Shown: positions 20,629 to 30,300 of the stretch, one piece after another
Numbering within the stretch: position 1 is the first letter of the stretch
Layout of the letters: each line of letters starts with the position of its first letter
Source: Knufia peltigerae
Lineage: Eukaryota > Ascomycota > Eurotiomycetes > Chaetothyriales > Trichomeriaceae
Direction: 5' to 3'
Assembly: GCA_030247855.1 (NCBI GenBank)
Contig: JAPDRN010000110.1
Span: 1-64,000 of the forward strand
DNA length: 64,000 bases
The notes under the pieces: generated by a model
Told to the model about the DNA's origin: nothing
The model's input: only the letters and a program-made list of their open reading frames with translations
Database searches by the model: none
Program-made: the position numbers and the translations under genes

Positions 20629-23532
20629 CTAGAATTGTTTTTTCTTCATCCTCCTTCCCCCCTCCTGGATGTGCGCATGGGCCACATGACTTTGACCGTG
20701 GCTATGGCCGTGATGGTGCTCTTGCCTCATCTTTTCCTTTTCTCTGACCCCTCGACTGTCCATCTGCAGCTCTCGTTCCTTCTCCTCCCGACTCTTGACC
20801 CTTACTCGAGCCATGTGCCTCCTCTGACCCTCGACGGGTGCGCTGCTGTTCATCACCTGCGGGATGAGGTACCCGTTGATGGTGTTGCCGGCCATCTCGA
20901 CGGCGTGCTGCGGGCATTTGCCGTCGTCCTCATCGCACGTCACGCCGGGAGGACAGCAAATACCCACACTGTTGGGACATACGTTGCAGAGAGCATTTTC
21001 CGCGGAACCGAGGTTGGAGATGCTCACCAGATCGGTACCGTTCGAAGCCAGAATTGGAGAAACGAGCGTATTGTTGTTACCAAAGATGTTGACGATGATA
21101 TTCCCTTGTTGACTGTTGGAGTCGGCTACGCAGTACGAGACAAAGACACTGACCGTCTGGGTAGGGCGGGCAGAAGCGGCCGATGTGGTGGTAACGGGAG
21201 CAAGAATTGTGGTTGTGTATCCCTCGGTGGCAGTGAACACGCCGGAGCCAGTCTACCGTGACGAGAGTGATGATTAGCCCCGCTGGACATGGGGGAGAGG
21301 CGACGAATGGTACCAGAAATACTTACCAATGTCCCACAGCCCCTGAAGCTTCCGCTTCCACTGATAATCCCCGATGAGACGACCGAAACCATTCCCATTC
21401 CTTGAGCAGGCCAAATGGTGCCAGTACCTGTGAGGGTACCACTACCCGAGCCATATCCACCTATTGCAAGCGAAAGATTTGGTCAGTATGATACCTAGTC
21501 ACACTTGCAAAGAGGTGAAAACCAAGGTAGAAAGAGAAGCAAGATGGTGTGGTACCAATATGGGAGATAAATGAGAACGAGGACATGTGTGAGACCAGAA
21601 TCACAAGAGAGACATGTGGTGGTGTTGTAAAGGGTTAACCCTCGCGTCGGGTCGATTCTCAGCCCAGGTAATCGCTTTGCCTGGTCAGTCGATCAATCTC
21701 GCGGGTTCCACCGCCCAGAGAATGAGAATGAAGTCGGCAAGATGTGATACCAAGATTGCGAGAGAGGCGAGAAGAGGGCGTGTGGGAAGGAGAAAGATGC
21801 GAGAGAAAGTGGTGGAGCAAAACCCTGAGAAAGACACGAGAAAAGGTGGTAGAGGGAGAAATGAAGAATCCTTACACCCAGTGATGATGGCACTGCCTAT
21901 GAAGGTGCCTGTGGTGGCGATGATGTAGCCACATCCGACAACACTGGACGCAGATCCTATATGCCAAGCGAGTCAGCAATGGAATCTCAACGGAGCGAAA
22001 CATTTCGAAAGCCTCACCAGACGCGGTACCCGACGTCACGATTGATATCCCCTCGGTATATATAGTTCCAGTGCCAGCTGTTGTCGAGAGTTAACATGGA
22101 GATCGAGATATTTACTGTTCATGAGGTAAGAACCGAACTTACCGACAATGCCGCTCCCAGAAGCCGTGCCGCAGCCGTCTATGGTGTTTGAAACAACCGT
22201 TGTGATGTACGAGGCCGAGTTTGACGATGTCGTGATTGCCGTGGAACTCGCTGTGATCACTGTCAACGTAGACTGGGACGCCGTCATTCCACTCGCACTC
22301 GTGGAGCCGGTTGGGCTGGTCAATGTGATTGTGGTGCTCGAAAGGACAATAATCGAGTACGTCGATGACAACAAGCTTGAACTCGACACGTATGGCATTG
22401 TCGATGGACTGGGTGACGAACTCGACGAATCTGGGCTCCTTGTCGTCCGAGACATTGACGATACTGCTGATGTGGTGATGACAACGGTGGTGCCGCTGAT
22501 GACGGTCACTGTGGTCGTTCGAGATGCGCTGTTCAGTATCGGGCCACCCGAGTTGGATGATGAAGGAGAAGACGAAGATGAACGAGACAAAGAAGATGAA
22601 GCAGGTGAGGACATTGCGGTACTCGATGCAAGAGTCGCACTAGATCTCGACATTGTCACTGCGGTCGATGTCATGTTGGCATATCGGCTGGACGTCGACG
22701 TTGCCCTGAAGACACCAGACGTGGCGGTGAAGGAGGTCGAACTGGTGCCATTTGCCAAACACGACGCCGGTATGGAGAAACAACACGGCAGACCGGTTGT
22801 CGAGGACGAAATGGGCTCAAGTGCACCGGTATAGTTGTTGTTCAAGCATACTGGCGTTGCGGCTTGCGGGTCCGGCGATCGAAAGACTCCCTGAATGCTA
22901 ACCGTCAGTCAAAGGCATTCGAAGAACGGCAACTCAATGTCAGTGAAACAGGCGAAACCGTGTCTTCGTCGGACGGACAACCCAATCAGGTAGGTCAAAT
23001 AAGCAAAACCTTCCATTCGTCGAACAGAGATTTCAGCAGGTCGGTCGAACAGAAGAAGCCGTCGGTCAGACAAGCAAAAAGGTCAAGGGCTCACCAAATA
23101 GGTATGGGTGGTGCAAGAAAGGACAGAACTGGTGGTCCCTGACGGAGCAGAACTCGAGACGGCTCCTCCGCACGGCGTACACGTCGACACCGGCGGGTCA
23201 TTTGCAAAGACGCCACGTTTGAAGAGACCTCGACCTTGGCGGGTTTTTGAAAAGTAGTGATGGTAGTGGAGACTGTAGACGGTCTCTCTTGTGCCATTTG
23301 GAGCGACGGTAATGGAGGGAGCGACGGCGGTGATCATGGACGGGAGGATCTCGAAGCGCAGGTCATGGTCAATGGGGAGCTGGTTCGGCCGTGGGGTCGG
23401 GATCAAGAGCGGTTCGTTGAAGGGGAGGGTGGCGTCGCCGAAATCGACGTATCCATGGCTGACACTGAACAGCAGAGTTGTGACAATGAGGACGGCGACG
23501 AGGGCTCTCGCAAGGGAAGACGAGCAAGACAT
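20629..23532 (-). CDS. Secreted Ser/Thr-rich wall-type protein with His-rich tail, about 694 aa, six exons
   Basis: Minus-strand exons, as I splice them: 23532-23095, 22890-22143, 22077-22018, 21956-21876, 21460-21327 and 21252-20629. All five introns have GT..AG ends and the phases agree (0,1,1,1,0). The start MSCSSSLARALVAVLIVTTLLFSVSHG is a signal peptide. Exon 2 begins with a Cys-containing segment (VCLNNNYTG...TGLPCCFSIPASC), then about 150 residues of Ser/Thr mucin-like sequence. Exons 2 to 6 repeat a short Gly-rich theme (DGCGTASGSGIV, VVGCGYIIATTGT, GCGYGSGSGTLTGTG, RGCGTLTGSGVFTATEGY). The last exon has a Cys cluster (ALCNVCPNSVGICCPPGVTCDEDDGKCP) and a basic tail with HHHGHSHGQSHVAHAH, a likely metal-binding stretch. 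No GPI signal is seen. Function unknown; a surface or secreted role is inferred. Confidence 0.72.
21638..21717 (+). pseudogene. P relic inside an intron of the wall-type protein gene
   Basis: About 75 bp with roughly 85% identity to intact P, encoding ASGRFSAQVIALPGQSINLAGSTAQ against ASGGFPAQLIASPGQSINLAGSTAH. It lies antisense in the 415-bp intron (21461-21875), the largest intron of that gene. Confidence 0.75.
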
Positions 23533-25899
23533 CCTGGTCGAAACTGCATTGACAAACACTGTGGCAAGAGGTGTAAAAAAGGCGCAGCTGCACAAACGTG
23601 AAGACACGAGACGCTGGGCAGGTGGTTGAGAAGGGGGCGGCGCGTTATGATGTGCACGGACGGCAGGATTGGAATGCAACATTTTTGATTTTCCCAAAAG
23701 GTCGGAGTACAACACCCGCATGCTCAGTTCAGGGTGAGTGAGACTGACTTGGCCTTGATCAGAGGGATTGCAGTGTGAGAACGAGGACGGGATACTGTCT
23801 GTTGTCTGCAAAAATTGTACTCCGTGAGAGTGTTGAAGAGGATCAGGGTTTTTTTGGGAGGGAATTTGGTGCCGACGCATTGTATGGCAAAGGACATAGT
23901 TCGTACCAATCAATACTCGGTTGCGTTTTTGAACAGAATACTCCTCGAGTGAACAGTAGAATCGTCACTTGACAATGGTTTCGATCACACAAGGTGCCTG
24001 GAGTTGTTTGGTTCGCTTCGATGTGTTCTTTCTCCAAGGGGTTTACATCTGGTAGCCCGAGGTACGTACACAACACTTGCAGGTTTATTTTGTGCTTGGC
24101 CCAGAATGACAAGGGAAAATTTACTGAGTGGTACAATCTCCAATCTACGAGATCAATTTATTGCACTGCAGATCCTACAGCACACACACTGTTCTGCAAT
24201 CCCTCACACGCTTTCATCACAAAACCCCCCTCCTGGCTGAGTGAGGTCAAAACATTAGTCTATGATCTTGGAGTCAAGTCCATAGGCCTTTACCCAGAAA
24301 ATCTAGGCTGCAGCAGCAGAGTCATTCTGCATCCAATATCTCTCTCACTCTCGTTAAAACGTCTCCGGGTAAATCAGAACCAGGAGACTCGTCCACAAGT
24401 TTTGTCGTTGAATCTAGGATCACGAAAACACTGTTTTGGGAACTTTCACAAAACGTCGTCTGGAAGCAGCTGGGAGTCTCATGGAATGTCCCCTTAGACG
24501 TTGGCGCGTTTGATTTTCAGCAGAGACCGCAAGAGCCCTCTCGAGTTGGCATGTTTGCGGCGCTTCATTGTTCTTTTGGTCTCGTCTGAGTCCTTGAGAA
24601 GAATAGCCGGGCAGGTTATTCGAGGCCGCCGAAGAAGGCAAAAGACGTCAAAGATCTCGACCTTGGGATCTTTATGTATCGTGGATTGATGGCCAATCCG
24701 CTTGCGCGCGAATACGTCGGCGATGGAACCCATGCGGTTGAGTCTTGGAACAAACTCACCTCAAATACACCATCAAAGAGGATAGTGGTGGGAAGGTGTG
24801 GTACAAGCTGGCTTGGAGGCAAGTCGTGAGAAACTTGTTTTGGTGGCTGATCGTTGGATTCAGGGTGAGCTCATCAAAAAAGCCACCGACAAGACTCGCA
24901 ACATCAACAAACGGTGGAATCAACTTTATCGACCTTGTGGCGGATACGAGAGATTGAGCCGTGGAGGGGAAGTACCAAGCTTCCCATCTAGGTGGTACTC
25001 CTGACCCAGTACCTGCAGGCAACTTCCCAAGTCTCCAAAATCCAACATCGTAAAGCCCCCGAGTCTGCGTCTCCCGTGCAGCCCCGGCCGCGACGTTTTA
25101 GATCCTGCAGGTGATCAACTTGGTTTGATGATCCTTGGCTTTCAGAAAGCAAACTCTCGAAACCGAGTCTGAAGGTGAGAGACAGACATCGGCGGAGTAC
25201 GCCGGCGCCGGAGGCCCTGGGCCCGTCGAACACGAGGGACATTTGGTGTTTAGTGTTCCTGTAGCGCGGGTGACGCCCATCCTTGAGACCGCGTACATGG
25301 AAGAGTCGGCAATCTTGAAGAGCAGCTGCATGCGCTTCTCCGACGTGTCTCCAGGACCACGACGACCGGTACAACAGTGGCTCGTGCAAGTCACAAGGCG
25401 GAGACGATGGGAGGGGCCGGTGACTCGGACGACGCTGACGACGAAGCACCAGTGTCGCCTTCTGCCTAGGGTCGTACGCGATGTGTCTGCCACTAATCAG
25501 CGGAGCCACGACGTCGGGCGAAACGATCGATCGCCGGACAGAATTCCAGGCCGAGGGTGCAGACAGACCATGAAACCGAGAATTGGGCGTGGTACTGCCA
25601 TGCGCAAGCACAGGAAAACACTGAAAAGCAACACTTTCTGGAGGTATTCTCCAAAGTGCCATCTCAAAGCACAAAAGATCACTCTCTGTAACCACTTTCC
25701 GAACCCTGTGTCAAAAAGAGAGCCCTTCCCACACACGGTTCTGACAATACCGAGCGCCGAAGAGACTCCTTCTCCGAGTGTGTGTCAATTTTCACGAAAA
25801 GTTCAAATTTCTTTTGCGCAGATACGTACAAGTTCAAATCTCCCTCCCAGGGCCACGTCGACGAGATAGGCAAAGGATTCGAGTGTGGTAAAGAAGTCT
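23533..25899. other. Long region without a supported gene
   Basis: Overlapping ORFs up to 244 codons occur on both strands near 25.0-25.9 kb, but none has recognisable content and they cover one another, so I leave them uncalled. A + stretch at 24620-24800 (GIFMYRGLMANPLAREYVGDG) looks like former coding sequence. Short similarity to 7369-7400 at about 24254. Confidence 0.35.
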
Positions 25900-25904
25900 T
25901 TCGC

Positions 25905-26085
25905 GGCGGAACTCAGGAACCCTCCGGGGCATCATGGAGGTTCAGGTCCGCGAGGAGCGCCACGATCCTACAGTCCCTCGCCTCGGGCTCACACGTAATA
26001 TCGGTGTCGGACGTCTACTCCGGGACACACCGGTCCTGCGCACTGCCGCACGGCGTCGAGGTGACCTTCTTCCACGTCGATCGGA
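25905..26085 (+). pseudogene. Cys/Met-metabolism PLP enzyme fragment (cystathionine gamma-lyase/synthase family)
   Basis: The frame reads ATILQSLASGSHVISVSDVYSGTHR..ALPHGVEVTF, the conserved stretch following the substrate-cofactor loop in gamma-family PLP enzymes. No lysine-containing active-site motif or other domain part is found nearby. It is an isolated exon-sized fragment of about 60 codons. Confidence 0.65.
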
Positions 26086-26370
26086 GGATTCCGCATGACG
26101 ACCCGAAAGCTCCCAAATCCTGAAAGCTAGGCAGATCAAGAAATGACAAACAAGCTAGGAATTGCACCTCTTGAGATGATATTCGGCGACAACTTCGTGG
26201 CGATCGATCGTGATGAGGGGCATCGCTTCGGTTGCGTGTGACCAAACATGGGTAGGAGAGCTATTTGCTCTTGTAGAGAGTGTCTGCGATGAGGGCCAGG
26301 GAAAGCCATACCGAAGTCGTAAGTAGGATCGATACATTTGACCACTCCGAAACCATCATAAGTCGACGCC

Positions 26371-26428
26371 TGGGGGCCTTTGATCAGGACTAAAAGCCCG
26401 CCCCTAGAGCTCGATGTTGTATTTTGGT
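26371..26428 (+). repeat. Repeat C, copy 1
   Basis: About 57 bp, from GGGGGCCTTTGATCAGGACT to GATGTTGTATTTTGGT, match 63145-63203 with only a few differences. The two copies are 37 kb apart and in the same orientation. Confidence 0.8.
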
Positions 26429-26605
26429 GGTTTCTTTCAGCCGGGCTCGCGATACCACAAGCTGAGCTAGACCATCAACAAGAATGGAGGTTCCGGCCAG
26501 GGGAGGTGACCAAGTTACCGAAACCGTTAGTGATGGGAAATGAAGAACTGAGCAAGGGATAATAGGAGAAAGGAGAGAAGGAGAGAACATACGCTAAACT
26601 GAAAT

Positions 26606-26645
26606 AGTCTCAGGACTCTGATCATGTGATTATTGCGCCGAGGGG
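26606..26645 (+). repeat. R1 fragment (5' end)
   Basis: AGGACTCTGATCATGTGATT resembles the R1 head; the similarity ends within 40 bp. The rest of 26429-27088 shows only short ORFs. Confidence 0.5.
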
Positions 26646-27088
26646 ACTTGTTCATTGATTCAAGGAGATCCCAAGGGGAGCGAACGCCAGTCTACAGGTA
26701 CATAGGTGTTGTTATCGCCCGCAGGCTGTCACGGTTAGTTAGTCTTACAGTTCTATCAATAGAAAAGACAATCAAATAGACTGAGCACGAAGAAGTGCAC
26801 TGTATTCAGTGTCTATTCAGTAGAGAACGCGAGCCATTACACTGCGACCTTCCTAGCCACCGATCTTTTACTCCCTTTACTCCCCTGACCCGGGCCGTCA
26901 GCGATAACACCTTGGCGTGGAGATGCGCCCTTTGCGGCGCCTCAACACCATTCTGACAGCCGTGACATGTCTTGGGTTTAGGAACTCCGCATGTTATTTA
27001 AATTCAGCGTCTGTAGTCTCACATCTCTCTTTTCTTCTTCCTCTCGTTCAGTCCTTCATTTCTCCAACACTCGAGACCCTCGGGTTGT

Positions 27089-28299
27089 CTAACGAAGTTG
27101 AGAGAGCGTCCCAGTAATGCTCTCGGACTCTGCCGCGTCAAGTTCGATGCCAAAGTACCTCTGTAGAGCGGCGATGCGGTCGGCTTCGCCGTAGAACCTC
27201 GCGATGATCCTGCTCCGACCGTGTTTCCGTTCTTTGACGGTATCGTCTCGAAGAGTGACGTCACCGACGATGACCCGGTCGGTATCCACGGGACCAGTGG
27301 TGGCAGTGGTAGTATTTGGTTCCTCCAGGAATCTCATGCAGACCAGGATCCGCGTGAACCACGACTCGGGGCTCTTGCTGATGTAGTAGTTCATGACCGA
27401 GAAGTCGTTGGGGAGAAACTCGACCTCACCGAAGCAGTAAGCCGGGATCCACTGCATCGAAGACCTGAAGCGCACGTAGTAGACCCAGAGAAGCTGCCCG
27501 GAGGTGCTACTACCACCCAGGATGCTCTCGTGGCGGAGGAGCATCTCACTGTTGCCGTCGCCGTGCCCGGTGTTGCGACACGTGAAGCCATCTCGCAGGG
27601 GGACAGGGCGGGTCGGGCCATTATTCCCAAAGGCGCAGTCCACGGCGTACCTTTGGCCCTCTACGGTCACGATGTTGACCATGTGAGTCCTGTGGGTGCA
27701 TGATACAAACAGTCAGTAGGTGACGTTACAGTACATCGAGTATGTACCATTGTGACTCGATGAAACGATCAATCGAAATATGAACCTTCAGAAGCCCAAA
27801 AGCTCAGATGAGGCACTGCCATGGGGCTCCAGGAACAACGAATGTTTCACGTCGTCGGAAGGGCTAGCTGTACGTACCAGCCACCATATTCAACGTGTGT
27901 GTCCTTGTTGTCGGGCTTTATCTGGTTGGAGACCCGCCCTCCGACCGAAATCACTTCGTAACCCAAACCTCGGAGGACCAGGGCGAAGAAGGTGTTGACC
28001 TCGAGACAGTATCCGCCTCGGCGCTGTACGACAATCTTGTGGAAGAGCTGGCTCGGATCGAGAGAGATCTCGCGACGGTAGGAATAGTGCAGGCCAAGGT
28101 TCTCGAATGGTACGCTGCATATCTGTCGACGGATCAATTTGACCAAGAAGTCGTATTGCTGTTTCTGCGGAACGAGAAGGGAAGCACCGGGGTGGTCGTG
28201 GTCGACGGGGAATTCCACCCGGTCAAGATATTGTCGAATCTGATCTTCGGTGTATGAGGTGTAGTACCCCGAGGGCTGGGACGCGGTTTCCGACGCCAT
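27089..28299 (-). CDS. Arylamine N-acetyltransferase (NAT), about 340 aa
   Basis: Two exons on the minus strand, 28299-27878 and 27689-27089, with a 188-bp intron (donor GTACGT, acceptor CCACAG). The phase-2 join restores EYGGWTHMVNIVT. The catalytic triad is complete: Cys98 in RRGGYCLEVN, His143 in WTHMVNIV and Asp158 in RYAVDCAFG. The N-terminal helical part (VPFENLGLHYSY) and the length fit the family. NATs transfer acetyl or malonyl groups from CoA thioesters to arylamines and hydrazines; fungal homologues detoxify compounds such as benzoxazolinone breakdown products. No linked detoxification genes are seen, so the substrate is open. The gene looks intact. Confidence 0.92.
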
Positions 28300-28498
28300 T
28301 GGGCTGGCTACCAGAGGTGCTGGAGGTAGGATACACGGGTCGTAGGGAGTAAGCCACTAGTTAAATACAAGTTTTCTTTTTATGGCACGGAAAATGTACG
28401 TACAGAAATGTCGGGGGTTTTCGCCCACTCGCGTAAGCGGGAAGATCGAGATGCGTCTGTTTTACGTCAGCAGAGCCCCAAACCCTTGTGTAAGTATT

Positions 28499-28572
28499 TG
28501 TCAGGATCCTGATCATGTGACTGGTGCTCCCTGCTTGCTGCACTAGGCCTATTCAGGAACTGCCCCAGTCCG
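28499..28572 (+). repeat. R1 copy, 5' half
   Basis: Begins TGTCA and follows the R1 consensus through TGATCATGTGACTGGTGC and CCTATTCAGGAACTGCC; the 3' half is missing. Confidence 0.8.
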
Positions 28573-30300
28573 CTCACCACCGTCAACAGAAAAAGCCCTT
28601 CTCCTTAGGAACTCAAGAAACAAATCCTCACCGCGTGGCGAGGGAGAAAGGTCCTAAGCTCAATCACCTTCGACATCAAAGGGGGCCTACCATGGGGCCT
28701 GCAAAGAGAGAGACTACCTCAAAGGATGAATGCGCTTGACGTACTGAAAATGGTTCTGCGATGGGAAGAGGCATTCTGCTCGAACCGCACCGCACCGCGA
28801 CGCTCCAAGGCGATGACGATCATCCGAGACCCGAGACCAGGGATCCTACTATAGATGGCCCTTGCCTCAAGATTCTCTACTCATCGGCGACCCTCTTTTC
28901 TCTTCCTCGATACCGATCTGATGCAGTGACACATCGACAGCCACGGAGGCGCAGTCGCATCTGTGAACGAGTCTATGGCATAAGTCATTGGGCTTACTCC
29001 ATCAGACATCCTTCGACGTCCTGGTTGGAAAAGAGGGTACTGCGATAAACGACCATATGGAACCCAAAGTGAAGGAAGATGGCCAAAGAGAAAGAACAAA
29101 AGGCCACAACTGTTCGAAAGTCCCGATGAACGGAAGACCGACAGGGGATGAGATCCGCAATGCTCCACGCTGCGCGGGTCAGACAAGGGCTCCACGCGGA
29201 GTCGACCAGAAGAAGATTGGGACTCTCGTACGCAGTAAAGACGGCGGACAGGGCATCGCCAGGCAAAGGACACACGCGACAGGCAGGCTGTACAATCAAA
29301 TTTTCACTTCGATTAAGGGAGACGAGCGTATTGTTGGGGGTTCCGTTTGTGTGAATGACAAGTAACGCTTTGTGAAAACGTTTGGCACTTGTATTGGTGC
29401 AATTGGCACAAAGAAAAGATAGAGAAAAGACACAAGAAAAAACAAGAAAAAAAATGGGGGAAAATAAGGAAAAGAAAAGTGTTGCAGCCAAATTCGTCCT
29501 TTTTCCTTTGCGGGTCCTATCAGATCATGATGAACCAACACCACAACCGTTGCACACTTGGTACTCCGTGGGTGGTGCAGGTTATCTCTCCCTGCGCCGA
29601 CCACCAAAACGGAAGACGATGAGCCGGGGGGGAGTTCTCCGTGTTGCCATCCGAAAACCATATACCAGAGCGGTCGTCAAGGGGAATCAATCGATTCGCC
29701 AAAAGGCCGTCCCAAGCCAAGGACACGTCGAACGACCCTGTCAAAGTCCCACCCGAGATGGTGGGACACTTTGATCCATGTACCGATTTGCAGAGCCGCC
29801 AGTGAGACTCCACAGCCTTGTCTGTCCGCGAACTCGGGCTCGGTGGTTGCACTCGTGCATGCTCGAGATCAAAAGATCCCAGCAGCCCGAGATGGTGCGG
29901 TTCAATCCGAGAGGGACGATTGACGGGCTCAGATCGATATGAGATCGTGCCTGTCCTGTCCCCGGAGGTCAGCTTTGGTGTCCATCTTACCAGCTTGAAC
30001 TCGTGTAGTGCAGAGGCAACTTCCTCACTCTCAGGCGAAAGGCTAAGCGCAGGGGGATTCCGTCGACCTGGTGGTGAGACGGAAGAGTGAACAGCGCGCC
30101 CGCTGGGTCGGGGGGGCCGTTGAACATCTAGGCCAAGCCACTGCTCATTCTCTAGAGCTCGATGGGTGGAAAGACCAAAATGCCTTGGTCGCCAGCAACG
30201 CACACAACTGGCGTACGTTTAACCACCTTCCTGTCTCCATAGCCCAACAATGCCAATGAGCGAGTGCTTGTTTGTGAGAAGATATCAGGGATATAATTTG
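28573..30300. other. Region with open frames but no supported gene
   Basis: Minus-strand frames of 165 codons (28994-29491) and 227 codons (29520-30203) are open but unrecognised, and + frames overlap them. The 165-codon frame starts with a hydrophobic Phe/Ser-rich stretch encoded by an A-rich run on the + strand (29410-29480), so its apparent signal peptide may be an artefact. Confidence 0.3.

Noticed and set aside
20635..21261. A 208-codon + strand frame with apparent hydrophobic start
   Set aside because: It is antisense to the last exon of the Ser/Thr-rich protein gene, whose splicing phases and signal peptide are consistent.
22148..22834. A 228-codon acidic Val/Asp-rich + strand frame
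   Set aside because: It is the mirror of the Ser/Thr-rich minus-strand exon; low-complexity Ser/Thr codons produce long open antisense frames.
24988..25869. Overlapping frames of 235 (minus) and 244 (plus) codons
   Set aside because: They cover each other, show no domain and no splice context; neither could be preferred.
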